NCBI GenBank assembly: GCA_030950085.1
Contig: JAUZRW010000025.1
Span: 1 to 35,667, forward strand
Direction: 5' to 3'
Length of the DNA stretch: 35,667 nucleotides
Source of the DNA: Anaerolineae bacterium
Lineage (GTDB): Bacteria > Chloroflexota > Anaerolineae > Aggregatilineales > Phototrophicaceae
The notes beneath the pieces are model-generated. The model was not told where the DNA came from and ran no database searches. It saw only the letters and a list, made by a program, of their open reading frames with translations. The position numbers and the translations under genes were made by a program. Positions 15,901 through 25,345 of the stretch are shown piece by piece; within the stretch, counting starts at the first letter, position 1; each line of letters starts with the position of its first letter.

Positions 15901-18900
15901 CAAATAGCCCCTATTGACCGTCCGGGAACTTGTAGTGGGATGATAACCAATGAGCGAGAATCCAAACTTTCAATACTGGTCTGCTCCATCATGTCAAGGT
16001 CGTATGCTTCATCATAAATATCGTGAATTACACTTACAGTATCTGTCGATAATTGTGTCCACGCTGGGAACTGGTCTGGGCTGAGTGTCACGCCGAGTAA
16101 GTCGATATCACTGCCCGATTGCCAACTTGCGGCGACTTCCACGCTTGCTCCGGCGGCATTCCAATCCGCCGTGTTCAGCAAAGCGATAAAGACTTGATTG
16201 ATATGTGGCTCAATCAGATAATTGACAATCACATCAATAATGTCTTTAGGGTTGTTTGTATCAAGTAATGCCTTTGATGCTTGATAGAGGACACTGGTTT
16301 CTTGCAGTGTACTTTGAACCTGTTCCAACAACACTTGATTATCAATGACCACACTCGCACTGTCCACAACGGCATTCATAAAGTTCGTTTCGTTTTCTGT
16401 AAACAAATGCTTGTCCTTGAAAGCAACGAATAAACGCCCATCATGCTTATCTTTCATACGGAGGTTGATAGCTGCAAATGCTTGGATATTTTGCCCTTTT
16501 AGCACAGCACGTTCAAAATCGCCTAATGTGGTACGGGTAATATCAGCAACGTACATCCCATCTGCTTGAGACAGGGGTAATCTCATTAAATCACTGAAGT
16601 TCATGCCATTTTCAACACTGTCTCCAAAGCCCCTATTGAACATTTCGAGAAGCCCTTGTTCTTGTGTGAGGAAACCCGCGTACATATCCGCACCCAAACC
16701 TGCCAATGCTGTTTCAATGGCTGAGAACAATTCCATTAAATTGTGTGAGCGACTGATAGTGGTTGTTGCACGGTACAGCGCCGCCGTTTCTTGTAGTGCC
16801 TCTTGTGTACTGGCAACGAGCATTCGATTATCAACGGCTGTGCTTGCCATATCAGCAATCGTTGTCATGGTGCGTTCTTGCTCACTGGTGAAGGCTTCCG
16901 GCTCATTATCAATGATGACTAACCAACCCAATGGGCGAGGACGACTCTTAGAGCGTAGCGGCAGTACCATAACAGCCCGTGCGCCCACATCCATCAAATT
17001 ACGGCGTGCGTCAGAATCTAGCCCTGTTGACCGTTGGACATCATTGATGTTTAACAGGTTATCCGTTAGGACAGGATAGAGTGCATTTGCATTTTCGATG
17101 GGTTGGACGAGATAACGCGCTAATTCTAATGTATGACTCTCTTCATTATTGAGGATGATATAAGCATCGGTGGGTTGTTGCATCGTCAACTGAGCGATGA
17201 TGTTATTCAGTACGTCATCTAAAGTATCAGATTCTGCGAGGGTTTGTTGTGTTTGGTATAGCAGCATGGTTTCACTAAGATTCGCTTGTAGGGTGTTTTC
17301 CACATCTCGCAAGGTACTAATGTCTTGGAAAGCTGCCACAATCGCAAACATCTCATCATCATCATTAAAAATGGGGGCGGCAGTCATCAGTAAGTCTGTT
17401 TGACCGAGAGGGTGCAAGATAGCGAGGTCATCACTTTGGACTTGCCGTGCGCCACGTTGAGCCTGATAGATAGGCAGGTCTGCATTAGGATAATGCAGGT
17501 TGGTGCCAGTACGATAAATATTATAGACTTCGGCGCTAAAAGGTTCATCATACTTGATGACTTGCCCCAGCAATGATTCGACCCGCTCGTTATGTTGCAG
17601 GGGCTTGAGCGATTCTGAGTCGAGGACAAGGACACCTGTGGGTAAGGTCGAGAGAATTGTGAACAAACGCTGACGTTCAAACTCTGTTTCACGTTGCAGA
17701 CTCTGATTTTCTATGGCAATCGCAACTTGGTCAGCAATGGCTTGTAAGTATTGAGTATAGGCTTCATCCAGAAAATCGGGCTGGTTAGAGCATAGAATCA
17801 TGATGCCAAACCAGCGTTGACGTGACCACAAAGGCGCTACGGCTGCACTTGTCGCACCATGCTGTGTGAGAATATTCCTCAACGCTGCCCATGTAGACGG
17901 CGCATCCACTTCAATATCAGGGTATAGCAGCATACTATCATCATTATCGTGAATCAGTGTACCGAATGGTGCTTCTGCATGTGGAATAAGGCTGCCATTT
18001 TCGGCAGGCAAGGGTCGCTTCGGGTCATCGTGCCACTGATATTCATAGCGTAATGTGGGCGTATCAATATCAGGATCCGGGTGAGCAAGTAAAATACTTA
18101 TCGAGATGTTTAAGGCTTCGCTAGGGTCTTGTTCGATACGCTGTTGAATGAGGGGCTTGGTGAGATGACCGGCAACGGCATCGTAAACGGCTGTGATATC
18201 ATGGGCGCTAGAAATTGCACGTGTTGCGACATAGAGACGGTGTGTTTGTTCGAGAGCGTCTTTTGTCTGCTCTAATAAACGCCGATTCTGGATTTGTGTA
18301 CTCATTTGCCCTGTCAGCGATTTATAGGCTTCATAATCATCTGTCGAGAGTTCATATTCATCTTGTGCCACAACGTAGAAAAAAGCAATCGGCGTATTTT
18401 CACTAAACAACGGGAAAATCACCATAAACTTTAAGCCCATTTGCCGCATATTCGCAACAGCAGGTGGCATATCTTCACTATCAGAATCAGACTCAAAGTC
18501 AGTCAGCACTTCTGGCTCTCGACGGCGCATCGGTGAATCCTCACTGATGGTCATCGGGTAGATTTCATTTGTTTCATGCACTTTGCCATTTTCTGATTTG
18601 GCAATGATTCGGGCTTGTACAGACCAGCCCTCTATGTCAGGGTCGCCATCGCTTAAGCCCAGCCAAAAATCTAAGCGTGCATCTGGTGTTGTTGCCACTG
18701 CCGCATACACTAAGTCTGACAAGTTTTGCGCGGTATTGACAATTCGACTGGCAGCATAGAGATTTTCTTGGCGTTCTAGCGAGTTTTCGGTTTCTTGTAA
18801 CAAGAGGCGGTTATCAATAGCGATACCTGCTTGACCAATCAAGGCATTGTAGATTCGTTTTTCGCCATCGCTAAAGCGGTGTATTTTGTCAAATTCAACA

Positions 18901-21377
18901 GTCATGAACCCTTTCCACTCACCACGCATATTCAATGGGATAAAGACAATAGAGCGAGCATTAATAGCCACAAATAGTTGAATCAACGCGCCACTCATAA
19001 TAGTGCTAATGCGTGCAATATCTTCAAAAAACACCACATCATCTGGGGTTAATTGTGCCATAAATGGATAGCGCGACAGTTGAAAACGTTGCCCGACTAA
19101 ATCAACAATTTCGCTGCGTGGCACAATTTCGAGGTCTACATTGAGGCGTACCCAATCCGGTGCAAGTGACGGTTCATCCTCATCAAACAACCATACTTGA
19201 CCCCCAGCCGCATCCGGCGCAACAGTGACGATAATCGCTTGTAAAACATCTTCAAGGGTATTGGCTTCGTTCAGTTGACGACTCAACTGATACAGGGTTG
19301 ATGTTTCGCTCAAGCTGACTTGTGTTTCTGCAAAGAGGCGTGCATTCTCAATGGCAAGTGCGACACGTTCCGCCACCGCTTGCAGAATCGTTCTGTCGCC
19401 TTCACTAAAGGGTTGTCCATCGGGCAAATCGGCATCTAATGTCCCAATGACTTCGCCACGAATACTAATCGGGGCAGACAATACCCCGTCCACAGAAGCG
19501 AGACCATACTCCCCTTCAAGACCTAAACTCTCTTCAACTTGTTGCCATGCGTGGCGTGTTAATTGTCGATTGAGGCGGTCAATCTCTTGGATACGAGTAT
19601 TCGATTGTTGCCGCAGTTGTTCGTTGTAAACAGCAACCGCAATTTGGTCAGCTAATAACTGGTAAGTAGGTGCATCTTCGATTTGGAAAGCATAGGGTAT
19701 CCGGCTTTGGATATCGAGTACGCCAATGACATTATCACCAATGATGAGTGGCAAACCCATCTCAGCTCGCGTATCCGGCAGGAGTGGGTTAGCACTGTGC
19801 GCTTCGCCGCCTACCTCCAAAGTATCGTTGACAATGACCGAGCGTTTCTCGCTTGTCACTGTTCCAACGACAGATTCTGAACCGACTGCGAGACGATGAC
19901 CGCGTTCAATCAGTTGGCGACCTGCCTCGCCGCGACTATAGCGTAGCACGGCATATTTGTTGATGCCATCCAGCAAGAAGACTTGGGCGTGGTAAAAGCC
20001 GAGTTCGCTACAAATTAGGTTGATGGCACGCTTTAAGAGTGACTCCAAATCGCTTTGTGCTGCTGCTTCGCGCCCAATCAGACCGGCGACTTGCATATCT
20101 CGATTGCGCCGTTCAATCTGTGCCACTAACTCGTTGTCAAGATTTTCCAATTTATCGGCAATACGATTAACAGAATCTAGCAAGGCACTATCTGCGGCTG
20201 CATCAGAAACTTCGCTACGAGGTGGTCTGGCAAGCTGGTCGGGCTGCATTGCAATCTGTTGGAGTAGGGCATCAGCCTCTTCTACAGGAGCAAAAAGCGG
20301 TGTGAGCAAATAACGCAATGCCATCAACATCAAGACAACGACAACAACTGACATTAGGACAATCGCTATCACAATCCAGAATGTGGGTGTGTAGTATGTG
20401 AAGCGATTATCGACGAGATACAAGCGCCAATTGACATTTTGCCCACTCTCAGATGTGATGCTTTGGGCTGAGTAAGTCATTGGGGATAAAAGATTGGATG
20501 ATTGTAAGAAGTATTCTCCCGTATTCTGGTTATTGAATATCAACAAGTCTTGATAGAGTGGGTCTACAGTCGCATTTGAATTACCTGCTGCCAGTGCCAG
20601 AATATAGGCATTACCCACTGTGCCATCGTCATTGCCGTCTGCGATGATGCGGTTTTGATTATCCAGTAAGATAAGATGACGATTTTCTTGCTCAACGATG
20701 ATTCTGCCCTGCGCTCTCCGTACAGAAGCTAACATATCATCCACATTAATTTCTAGCTGAACAACACCAATCGGAGCCGATTGTGAATTGGGGATAATGG
20801 GCGTAAAAATGTCCAAGATTAAGGATGCCGTTGGTTCGCCGGAATCGGACAAGCGTAAGCGGAAGTCGCCGACAATCGGATTAACATCCTCAGAATTCAT
20901 CGCTTGTAGAAACGCTGGCGATTCGGCAAACGATGATAACGGCGCATTCCCTTCAATATGAACTTCAGAGTTAGCGATGCCATTGTTGTTGCTAATATCA
21001 ATACGGATATTCCCATTGGCATCAAGATGACGAATAGCGATGTATTCTCGACTATGCAAGGCAATTAAATCTGCCGCACGCGATGTCGCTTGGTTCACCC
21101 CTAATGATGTACCGTTGATGAAACGGATGACAGAGGGGTCACGCGCCAAACTTTGGCTATTGCTGATGTGCAGGGCTAGGTCACGTTCGAGTTGTTCATC
21201 GACAAAAGAAAGACCTGATTCATGCTCATTTCTGAGTTCATTTCTGGCTGTTGCAACGACTCCACGGATGGAAAGGAGCGCAAAAATAGTGATAGCGATA
21301 CTCACGACAGGCACAAGTCGGCGCATCACCTTATCTATGTAAGATTTGCCATGCGGTAGAGTGGCATGTTGGCTCAT
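12993..21377 (-). CDS. giant membrane-bound multi-GAF hybrid histidine kinase, 2794 aa
   Basis: Order of parts (positions approximate): helix 21-43, extracytoplasmic Cache-like sensor 44-330, helix 332-357, then cytoplasmic GAF 440-590, a half-GAF after a coiled stretch 600-690, GAFs near 720-860, 900-1030, 1095-1225, PAS 1240-1356, GAFs 1400-1520, 1565-1680, 1725-1860, 1905-2025, 2074-2200. HisKA has the phospho-accepting H2230 in SMSHELRTPL; HATPase has VDTGIGI and GGTGLGL (near 2408); receivers carry D2596 (IMDVNF) and D2717 (ILDLRMP). The frame is unbroken and the start ATG 21377 has AAAGG upstream. It is the only kinase in the operon. It autophosphorylates by family knowledge; each GAF may bind a different ligand or serve as a signalling spacer. 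Confidence 0.92.
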   Translation of the reverse strand: MSQHATLPHGKSYIDKVMRRLVPVVSIAITIFALLSIRGVVATARNELRNEHESGLSFVDEQLERDLALHISNSQSLARDPSVIRFINGTSLGVNQATSRAADLIALHSREYIAIRHLDANGNIRIDISNNNGIANSEVHIEGNAPLSSFAESPAFLQAMNSEDVNPIVGDFRLRLSDSGEPTASLILDIFTPIIPNSQSAPIGVVQLEINVDDMLASVRRAQGRIIVEQENRHLILLDNQNRIIADGNDDGTVGNAYILALAAGNSNATVDPLYQDLLIFNNQNTGEYFLQSSNLLSPMTYSAQSITSESGQNVNWRLYLVDNRFTYYTPTFWIVIAIVLMSVVVVVLMLMALRYLLTPLFAPVEEADALLQQIAMQPDQLARPPRSEVSDAAADSALLDSVNRIADKLENLDNELVAQIERRNRDMQVAGLIGREAAAQSDLESLLKRAINLICSELGFYHAQVFLLDGINKYAVLRYSRGEAGRQLIERGHRLAVGSESVVGTVTSEKRSVIVNDTLEVGGEAHSANPLLPDTRAEMGLPLIIGDNVIGVLDIQSRIPYAFQIEDAPTYQLLADQIAVAVYNEQLRQQSNTRIQEIDRLNRQLTRHAWQQVEESLGLEGEYGLASVDGVLSAPISIRGEVIGTLDADLPDGQPFSEGDRTILQAVAERVALAIENARLFAETQVSLSETSTLYQLSRQLNEANTLEDVLQAIIVTVAPDAAGGQVWLFDEDEPSLAPDWVRLNVDLEIVPRSEIVDLVGQRFQLSRYPFMAQLTPDDVVFFEDIARISTIMSGALIQLFVAINARSIVFIPLNMRGEWKGFMTVEFDKIHRFSDGEKRIYNALIGQAGIAIDNRLLLQETENSLERQENLYAASRIVNTAQNLSDLVYAAVATTPDARLDFWLGLSDGDPDIEGWSVQARIIAKSENGKVHETNEIYPMTISEDSPMRRREPEVLTDFESDSDSEDMPPAVANMRQMGLKFMVIFPLFSENTPIAFFYVVAQDEYELSTDDYEAYKSLTGQMSTQIQNRRLLEQTKDALEQTHRLYVATRAISSAHDITAVYDAVAGHLTKPLIQQRIEQDPSEALNISISILLAHPDPDIDTPTLRYEYQWHDDPKRPLPAENGSLIPHAEAPFGTLIHDNDDSMLLYPDIEVDAPSTWAALRNILTQHGATSAAVAPLWSRQRWFGIMILCSNQPDFLDEAYTQYLQAIADQVAIAIENQSLQRETEFERQRLFTILSTLPTGVLVLDSESLKPLQHNERVESLLGQVIKYDEPFSAEVYNIYRTGTNLHYPNADLPIYQAQRGARQVQSDDLAILHPLGQTDLLMTAAPIFNDDDEMFAIVAAFQDISTLRDVENTLQANLSETMLLYQTQQTLAESDTLDDVLNNIIAQLTMQQPTDAYIILNNEESHTLELARYLVQPIENANALYPVLTDNLLNINDVQRSTGLDSDARRNLMDVGARAVMVLPLRSKSRPRPLGWLVIIDNEPEAFTSEQERTMTTIADMASTAVDNRMLVASTQEALQETAALYRATTTISRSHNLMELFSAIETALAGLGADMYAGFLTQEQGLLEMFNRGFGDSVENGMNFSDLMRLPLSQADGMYVADITRTTLGDFERAVLKGQNIQAFAAINLRMKDKHDGRLFVAFKDKHLFTENETNFMNAVVDSASVVIDNQVLLEQVQSTLQETSVLYQASKALLDTNNPKDIIDVIVNYLIEPHINQVFIALLNTADWNAAGASVEVAASWQSGSDIDLLGVTLSPDQFPAWTQLSTDTVSVIHDIYDEAYDLDMMEQTSIESLDSRSLVIIPLQVPGRSIGAIWLGSQDVYRYSARDMRIFQAFAEQTSLTLEAARLLEQTEGRARQLQTSAVISQSVGQILDLDVLLPQVVALIQEQFSYDHVQIFLMDDENDWAILHASTGEAGERLLNVEHKLQRGSASVIGRVTEVGEPSIALDTADANVIHAPNPFLPLTRSEMALPLLVKGEVVGALDVQSNQPNAFTDEDIQVLTTLSAQIAVAIENARLYEDSERSAADMGFLFEVTTAAAAAETLGESLQTVASQMREALNSQAVAIFLPQVYEDFHGNQKTLLEIEALAIESGVTAGNISSIEIGDEENIFGIVGQSLQTQMIQDVAHDERYFPISLNANSAMAVPISSGARLIGLIVVESTRPNAYDNDTETLLLTLSGSLSAVIQNTLLLQQLEETVEQLREVDRLKSQFLASMSHELRTPLNSIIGFSRVMLKGIDGPLTDMQEQDLSTIFNSGNHLLNLINDILDQAKIEANELNLQFSYFDVKPMIEGVKSIAIGMLKEKPLMLTVEIAPNMPQAFGDEFRSRQILLNLVSNAIKFTNEGGVTIRAYTMEGHNGTLVRIDIVDTGIGIEEKDMPILFQQFRQVDNSLTRTVGGTGLGLPISKSLAEMQGGELLVASEMMVGSTFSVTIPCYQGAEEELERLREGKRTYNTGLDDKKSEASAPASGLISKADVEKAKRIKEDHTDDIPSLATDLGEPMGDTQQMKTVRPQRSAMIDANVTQSIPMMNKQRLALLIEDNKDMVNQFRRILQREGFEVQTADFPAYAEAMVSQMRPQVVIMDVNFADGKGWELLKNLKERDDTYDIPIIVTTMSDDSEQIYRLGAHMFIQRPFLPDELLQAVLKAELESQHERILIIDDQPDAIRLLTQLLNDHGDYKVFSAQSGDEGISLVARRRPDLIILDLRMPGKDGFAVLDELRGNPETARIPVLVVTGDLDLNSNEQERLLNVQVLPKSDIGEEDYNKFIDNVRAYLKANNGAG

Positions 21378-21392
21378 AGTAGATGCCTTTGC

Positions 21393-23693
21393 TTAATTAT
21401 CGGCTAGTGACGGATTATCTGCATCAGGGGCTTGACCATTGTTACTGCCATTACTGCCGTTTTGTGGACGGCTCTTGTGCAAACGAACAGCAACCTGTGG
21501 TGTTCGTAATGCTTGCCCCACTTCTTGGATGGCAGTATGAATAATGGACTCAATATCCGTTTGTGCTGTTAAGCGAGCTGAGATTTCGTTGACGATACGC
21601 TCTCTATCCGCAGTCTGTTGGCTATCTTGGAATAGGCGTGCATTGTCCAAACTGACTGCCAAGCGCGATACAAGTTCTTCCGCTAATAACACTTTGTCAT
21701 AGGTGAAATCCGTCTCTGGTACTTCATATTCGACAACACCCAAGGTTTCATTGCGTAAGTTAATGGGGACAACAAACGGGATTGTGCCGCGCTCCGTGCG
21801 CTCACCCACGATTGACTTCCCACTAATATAAACGCCTTGTTTTATCACAGAGAACTCATAGTCGGTTTCTGTTCCCGCAGCAATGGATAGCCCAGTGACA
21901 CGGTTGGAATTCATATATTGTTGCCACGCATAACGAGTCGTTGCGCGACGGTCACGCTCTAGGTCAGAGAGTAGACGGGCTGATTCTTCGTACAGCCGGA
22001 CATTCTCAATCGCAATCGTAATCTGGTCAGCGAGTGTTTGCAGTGCGATTACTTGGTCTTCGGCAAAACTATCACGGAACTTACTCTGCACATCCAGCGC
22101 CCCGATGAGAGTGCCACTTAGTTGAAGTGGAATCGCCAATTCTGCACGAGTTTCGTGCAGGAATTCATTGCCACGATGCACATCACTTTCTGAGATATCA
22201 CGCGCAATGATGATTTTGCTTTGCTCTGTCACTTGACCAATGACGCTAACACTGCCAACCGCTAATTTATGACCGCGTTGCAGCAAACCTTCTCCAATTT
22301 TTCCGGTGCTGGCACGCAAGACAGCATATTCTTTGGCACTATCCAGCAAGAAAATCTGGGCATGATAAATCGACGGGAAATTGGCAACAATTAAATCCAC
22401 AACTTGATTCATTAATTGGCGCAAATCACGCTCGGCGGTGACAGCACGGCTAATATCTTGTGTCACACGAACATCTCGGATACGCGCTCGCAAACGGCTG
22501 TCCATTTCTTCGGTCAAGACCCGAATCTGGTCGCGCATATCGTTAAAGGTATGGACTAACTCTCCAATTTCATCATGACGACCTTCATCACGCACTGGGA
22601 TATCATAATTGCCACGCATCACACCTTGCATCGCCAGACGTAAGCGGCTGAGGGATGGATTAATGAGTTGGGTTGTGAAGAGCAGCACAAGAAAAATCAA
22701 GATTGCCGTGCCTAAAATAAGTGGGAAGGCAAAAGTCGTGAATGTCGTCTGTAATTGCTCGCCGACAATATCTGCATTAATTTCTGCAACTAGTGAGAAG
22801 CGGGTATTGTTAATGTTGATAGGGCTATGGTAGCCAATGACCTCACGGCGAGTCTCTCCGCTACCGACTGTGTAGGTTTCAACACCACTGCTTATGTCAC
22901 TTTTGCTTAAGCTTGCCCCAACTGAATTGGTATTGACAAGGTTGCGGCGCAAGGTATCTTCTGTCGTGAGGAAAGATGCACCATCAGGCAAGATAATATA
23001 GGCATAGGTTTCCAGTTGACCCACTTCTTCGGCAAGGTTATCTACAATAATTGTATTCAGATTCAAGTCCAGTATGAGATAACCCACAAGTTCTGTATCA
23101 CCCACCTCAACTTCTGCAAAAAGAGGGTTTAGCAAGATAACATGCTGATTTTGCCCGACATCCAACACCAATAGACCTTGCAGACTATCTCCACGCTCAC
23201 GGAGTTGTCGCCCAGCTTGCAAGATACGATTACTCTGGTCTTGTATTGTGCGCGTTTCGATGAGGCTAATGCTAGGGTCAATCGCCGTTGCCATCGTGAC
23301 CTCACGCAAGTTGAGCAACCATGCACTGTTGAAAAAACCGGTTGAGATAAGCCGTGCCGTTAGAATGTCTTCGGCACGATTCTCCATTTCCAGACTTTCA
23401 GAGGATGCCCCACGCCTTTCTAGGACGACAATCGGATTGGTAACAGTTTCAAGATTATCGGCGCTGTTCAGGAAGTTATTGGCAATATTGAAGGCATTGC
23501 GAAAATCACTCTCGATAGCTTGTTGGCGGCGTGTGCCACTTTCCGCAATGTAAGATTCAATATTTTCGCGCGAGAATTGCTGAACCCCACGATAACCGAG
23601 CCATCCGAGTGTGAGTAAGGGCAACATAACCGCAAACACGATGGCGATAAGTATCTTGGCTTGTAATGGTAGTGAGAATATCTTTCGATTCAT
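21393..23693 (-). CDS. Cache-HAMP-GAF membrane receptor without kinase domain, 766 aa
   Basis: Helix 12-34, an extracytoplasmic Cache-like sensor to about 318, helix 319-343, a HAMP linker to about 395 (LVHTFNDMRDQI) and a complete GAF at about 440-566. Then come the AWQQYM coil, a GAF C-half near 620-685 and the trailer ending TPQVAVRLHK; the last 25 residues are N/G-rich and unstructured. No kinase, cyclase, methyl-accepting or DNA-binding output is present. ATG 23693 lies 2 bases after the upstream stop and its GAGGG ribosome site is inside that gene. By layout it should work with the giant kinase, perhaps by forming mixed coiled-coil complexes (inference). Confidence 0.85.
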   Translation of the reverse strand: MNRKIFSLPLQAKILIAIVFAVMLPLLTLGWLGYRGVQQFSRENIESYIAESGTRRQQAIESDFRNAFNIANNFLNSADNLETVTNPIVVLERRGASSESLEMENRAEDILTARLISTGFFNSAWLLNLREVTMATAIDPSISLIETRTIQDQSNRILQAGRQLRERGDSLQGLLVLDVGQNQHVILLNPLFAEVEVGDTELVGYLILDLNLNTIIVDNLAEEVGQLETYAYIILPDGASFLTTEDTLRRNLVNTNSVGASLSKSDISSGVETYTVGSGETRREVIGYHSPININNTRFSLVAEINADIVGEQLQTTFTTFAFPLILGTAILIFLVLLFTTQLINPSLSRLRLAMQGVMRGNYDIPVRDEGRHDEIGELVHTFNDMRDQIRVLTEEMDSRLRARIRDVRVTQDISRAVTAERDLRQLMNQVVDLIVANFPSIYHAQIFLLDSAKEYAVLRASTGKIGEGLLQRGHKLAVGSVSVIGQVTEQSKIIIARDISESDVHRGNEFLHETRAELAIPLQLSGTLIGALDVQSKFRDSFAEDQVIALQTLADQITIAIENVRLYEESARLLSDLERDRRATTRYAWQQYMNSNRVTGLSIAAGTETDYEFSVIKQGVYISGKSIVGERTERGTIPFVVPINLRNETLGVVEYEVPETDFTYDKVLLAEELVSRLAVSLDNARLFQDSQQTADRERIVNEISARLTAQTDIESIIHTAIQEVGQALRTPQVAVRLHKSRPQNGSNGSNNGQAPDADNPSLADN

Positions 23694-23695
23694 GC

Positions 23696-25345
23696 CTATC
23701 CCTCAGTTGCTCTACGGGTTTCTGGCTGAAGATGAATTTTGGTTTGCACAGCGCCGAGTGTCTCATTAAAATTTTGCGCTGCGAGATTCAAAACAGTTTC
23801 AATATCGGTACTACTGAGTAAGAGACTACCGACTTCATTCGCCTTACTCTCGCGTTGGGCTTGTGCGCGACTTTGCTCGAAGAGGCGCTTGTTTTCTAAT
23901 GCTAGACCTAAACGCTGAACCACACTACGTATCAATTCGGTCTGGCGTGTGCCGATACTCTGGCTGCCTTGTGCGACTTTAAAAGACATCGCGCCGAGTG
24001 TTCGTCCGCGCAGTAAAATAGGCACACTGACCATCTGGAAATTGTCTTCGACGCGCACAGAAATCTTGCCTGTTTCAAGGGCAGGTCGCAAATCTTGTGA
24101 AAGTTTGCTTGCCAGTGTGGGTTCAGCCGTATTTGTTGCCATATCAAAGCCCAGATATTGCAGCCCACGTTGTTCTAAATAAGCTTTCCATGTGCTGATG
24201 GTGGCGCGTTCTTCGGCTTGTTCATATTCGAGCATTTTGGCACGCTGCAATGTCACAATCTCATTCTGATCAGACAAATTGGCACGCAGTTCGTTCATCA
24301 ACCGAGCTTGGACTATCGTTCCGCCCAAATGTTGCGCTAATAATTCCAGCATATCAACTTCGTCGCTATCAAAAGGCTGGGTTACTTCACGCTGCACATC
24401 CAATACACCCACAAATTGCTGCTCAACATAAATCGGGACAGCCGCCGCAGATTGGATAGCGGGTAAAAGATGGCTTTGGCGCATTGCACCGCCATCAGAC
24501 TCGATTAACACTGTACGGCGTGTCCGAATGGCTTCATAGATGGCACTTTCAGACCCCAATTGAATTTGAGTTTCAACATTGATTTGCGTCTTGTTTAGAC
24601 CTACCGCAATACTCTGTCTAATTTGTGAATTTTCATCTGTCAGGAAGATACGGGCATAGGTATAGCCCAAGCGGTCACGCAATATATCAATCACATCGGC
24701 GCTGAGGTGTTGCTCATCGGTGTTTATCCCTGTTTGTGATACGCGACTTAAGATAGATTTCAAGTCTTCTACAGTGGAGAAGCTGCGCCGCGCCATACTC
24801 TGGATATTGCTCCCAAAAACTGTAATCCAGCTGCCGACGATAATTAGGATAAGGCTGATAATGGCGAAATCTTCACCAATACCGAGATTATCGGCTTGTG
24901 GCGAGAAGAAAGCAATTTGCATCAGCAAGCCAATCATGACGGCAACTGTCACAAATGTACCGCGCCAATCGAGCATGACTCCGGCGACGACGACTGCAAT
25001 CACCACTGCAATCACATCCCCACGACCAAAGCCGTCGAATGCGGCATAATATCCGCCAAGACCACTGACGATAATCGTAATGATAATCGCCAATTGCAGA
25101 TAGCCACGATTGACCATGACATAGGTTGCCACCGCCACAATGGGCGCGATAGCTGTCACAACAAGGGCGGGGGATAAGACAGCATTTAGGACGATAACAT
25201 AAAATAGCAAAATAGCTGAATAAATTATCGACCCGACAATCGCAAAGCTGAGAATGACAAGCAGCGCACGGGCGTGTTGTACATCGAGTGGGTTGTCATA
25301 CGAATAGCGCGGGTCAAAAAAGCGTTCTGTTAGGCGACGTATCAT
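23696..25345 (-). CDS. multi-spanning membrane GAF protein without kinase domain, 549 aa
   Basis: About six membrane helices in residues 25-185, a short coil, a divergent GAF at about 215-355 (YTYARIFLTDENSQ to GVLDVQ), the linker with TWKAYLEQRG, a GAF C-half near 445-500 (VPILLRGRTLGAM) and the shared trailer ending near TKIHLQPE. Its GAF is the least like the others in the operon. The start ATG overlaps the previous stop by four bases (ATGA), showing translational coupling. The membrane part is not a Cache sensor, so it may sense within or through the membrane. Confidence 0.82.
   Translation of the reverse strand: MIRRLTERFFDPRYSYDNPLDVQHARALLVILSFAIVGSIIYSAILLFYVIVLNAVLSPALVVTAIAPIVAVATYVMVNRGYLQLAIIITIIVSGLGGYYAAFDGFGRGDVIAVVIAVVVAGVMLDWRGTFVTVAVMIGLLMQIAFFSPQADNLGIGEDFAIISLILIIVGSWITVFGSNIQSMARRSFSTVEDLKSILSRVSQTGINTDEQHLSADVIDILRDRLGYTYARIFLTDENSQIRQSIAVGLNKTQINVETQIQLGSESAIYEAIRTRRTVLIESDGGAMRQSHLLPAIQSAAAVPIYVEQQFVGVLDVQREVTQPFDSDEVDMLELLAQHLGGTIVQARLMNELRANLSDQNEIVTLQRAKMLEYEQAEERATISTWKAYLEQRGLQYLGFDMATNTAEPTLASKLSQDLRPALETGKISVRVEDNFQMVSVPILLRGRTLGAMSFKVAQGSQSIGTRQTELIRSVVQRLGLALENKRLFEQSRAQAQRESKANEVGSLLLSSTDIETVLNLAAQNFNETLGAVQTKIHLQPETRRATEG

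Noticed and set aside
16603-17079. 158-codon open frame opposite the giant kinase
   Set aside because: It is antisense to a continuous domain-bearing frame, has low-complexity S/R/A-rich content and no ribosome site; it is a shadow of the kinase codon pattern.
12993-21377. Possibility that the giant kinase is a chimera or several genes joined by error
   Set aside because: A single frame runs 2794 codons without a stop, domain order is sensible from sensor to receivers, and linkers between GAFs are all of one type.
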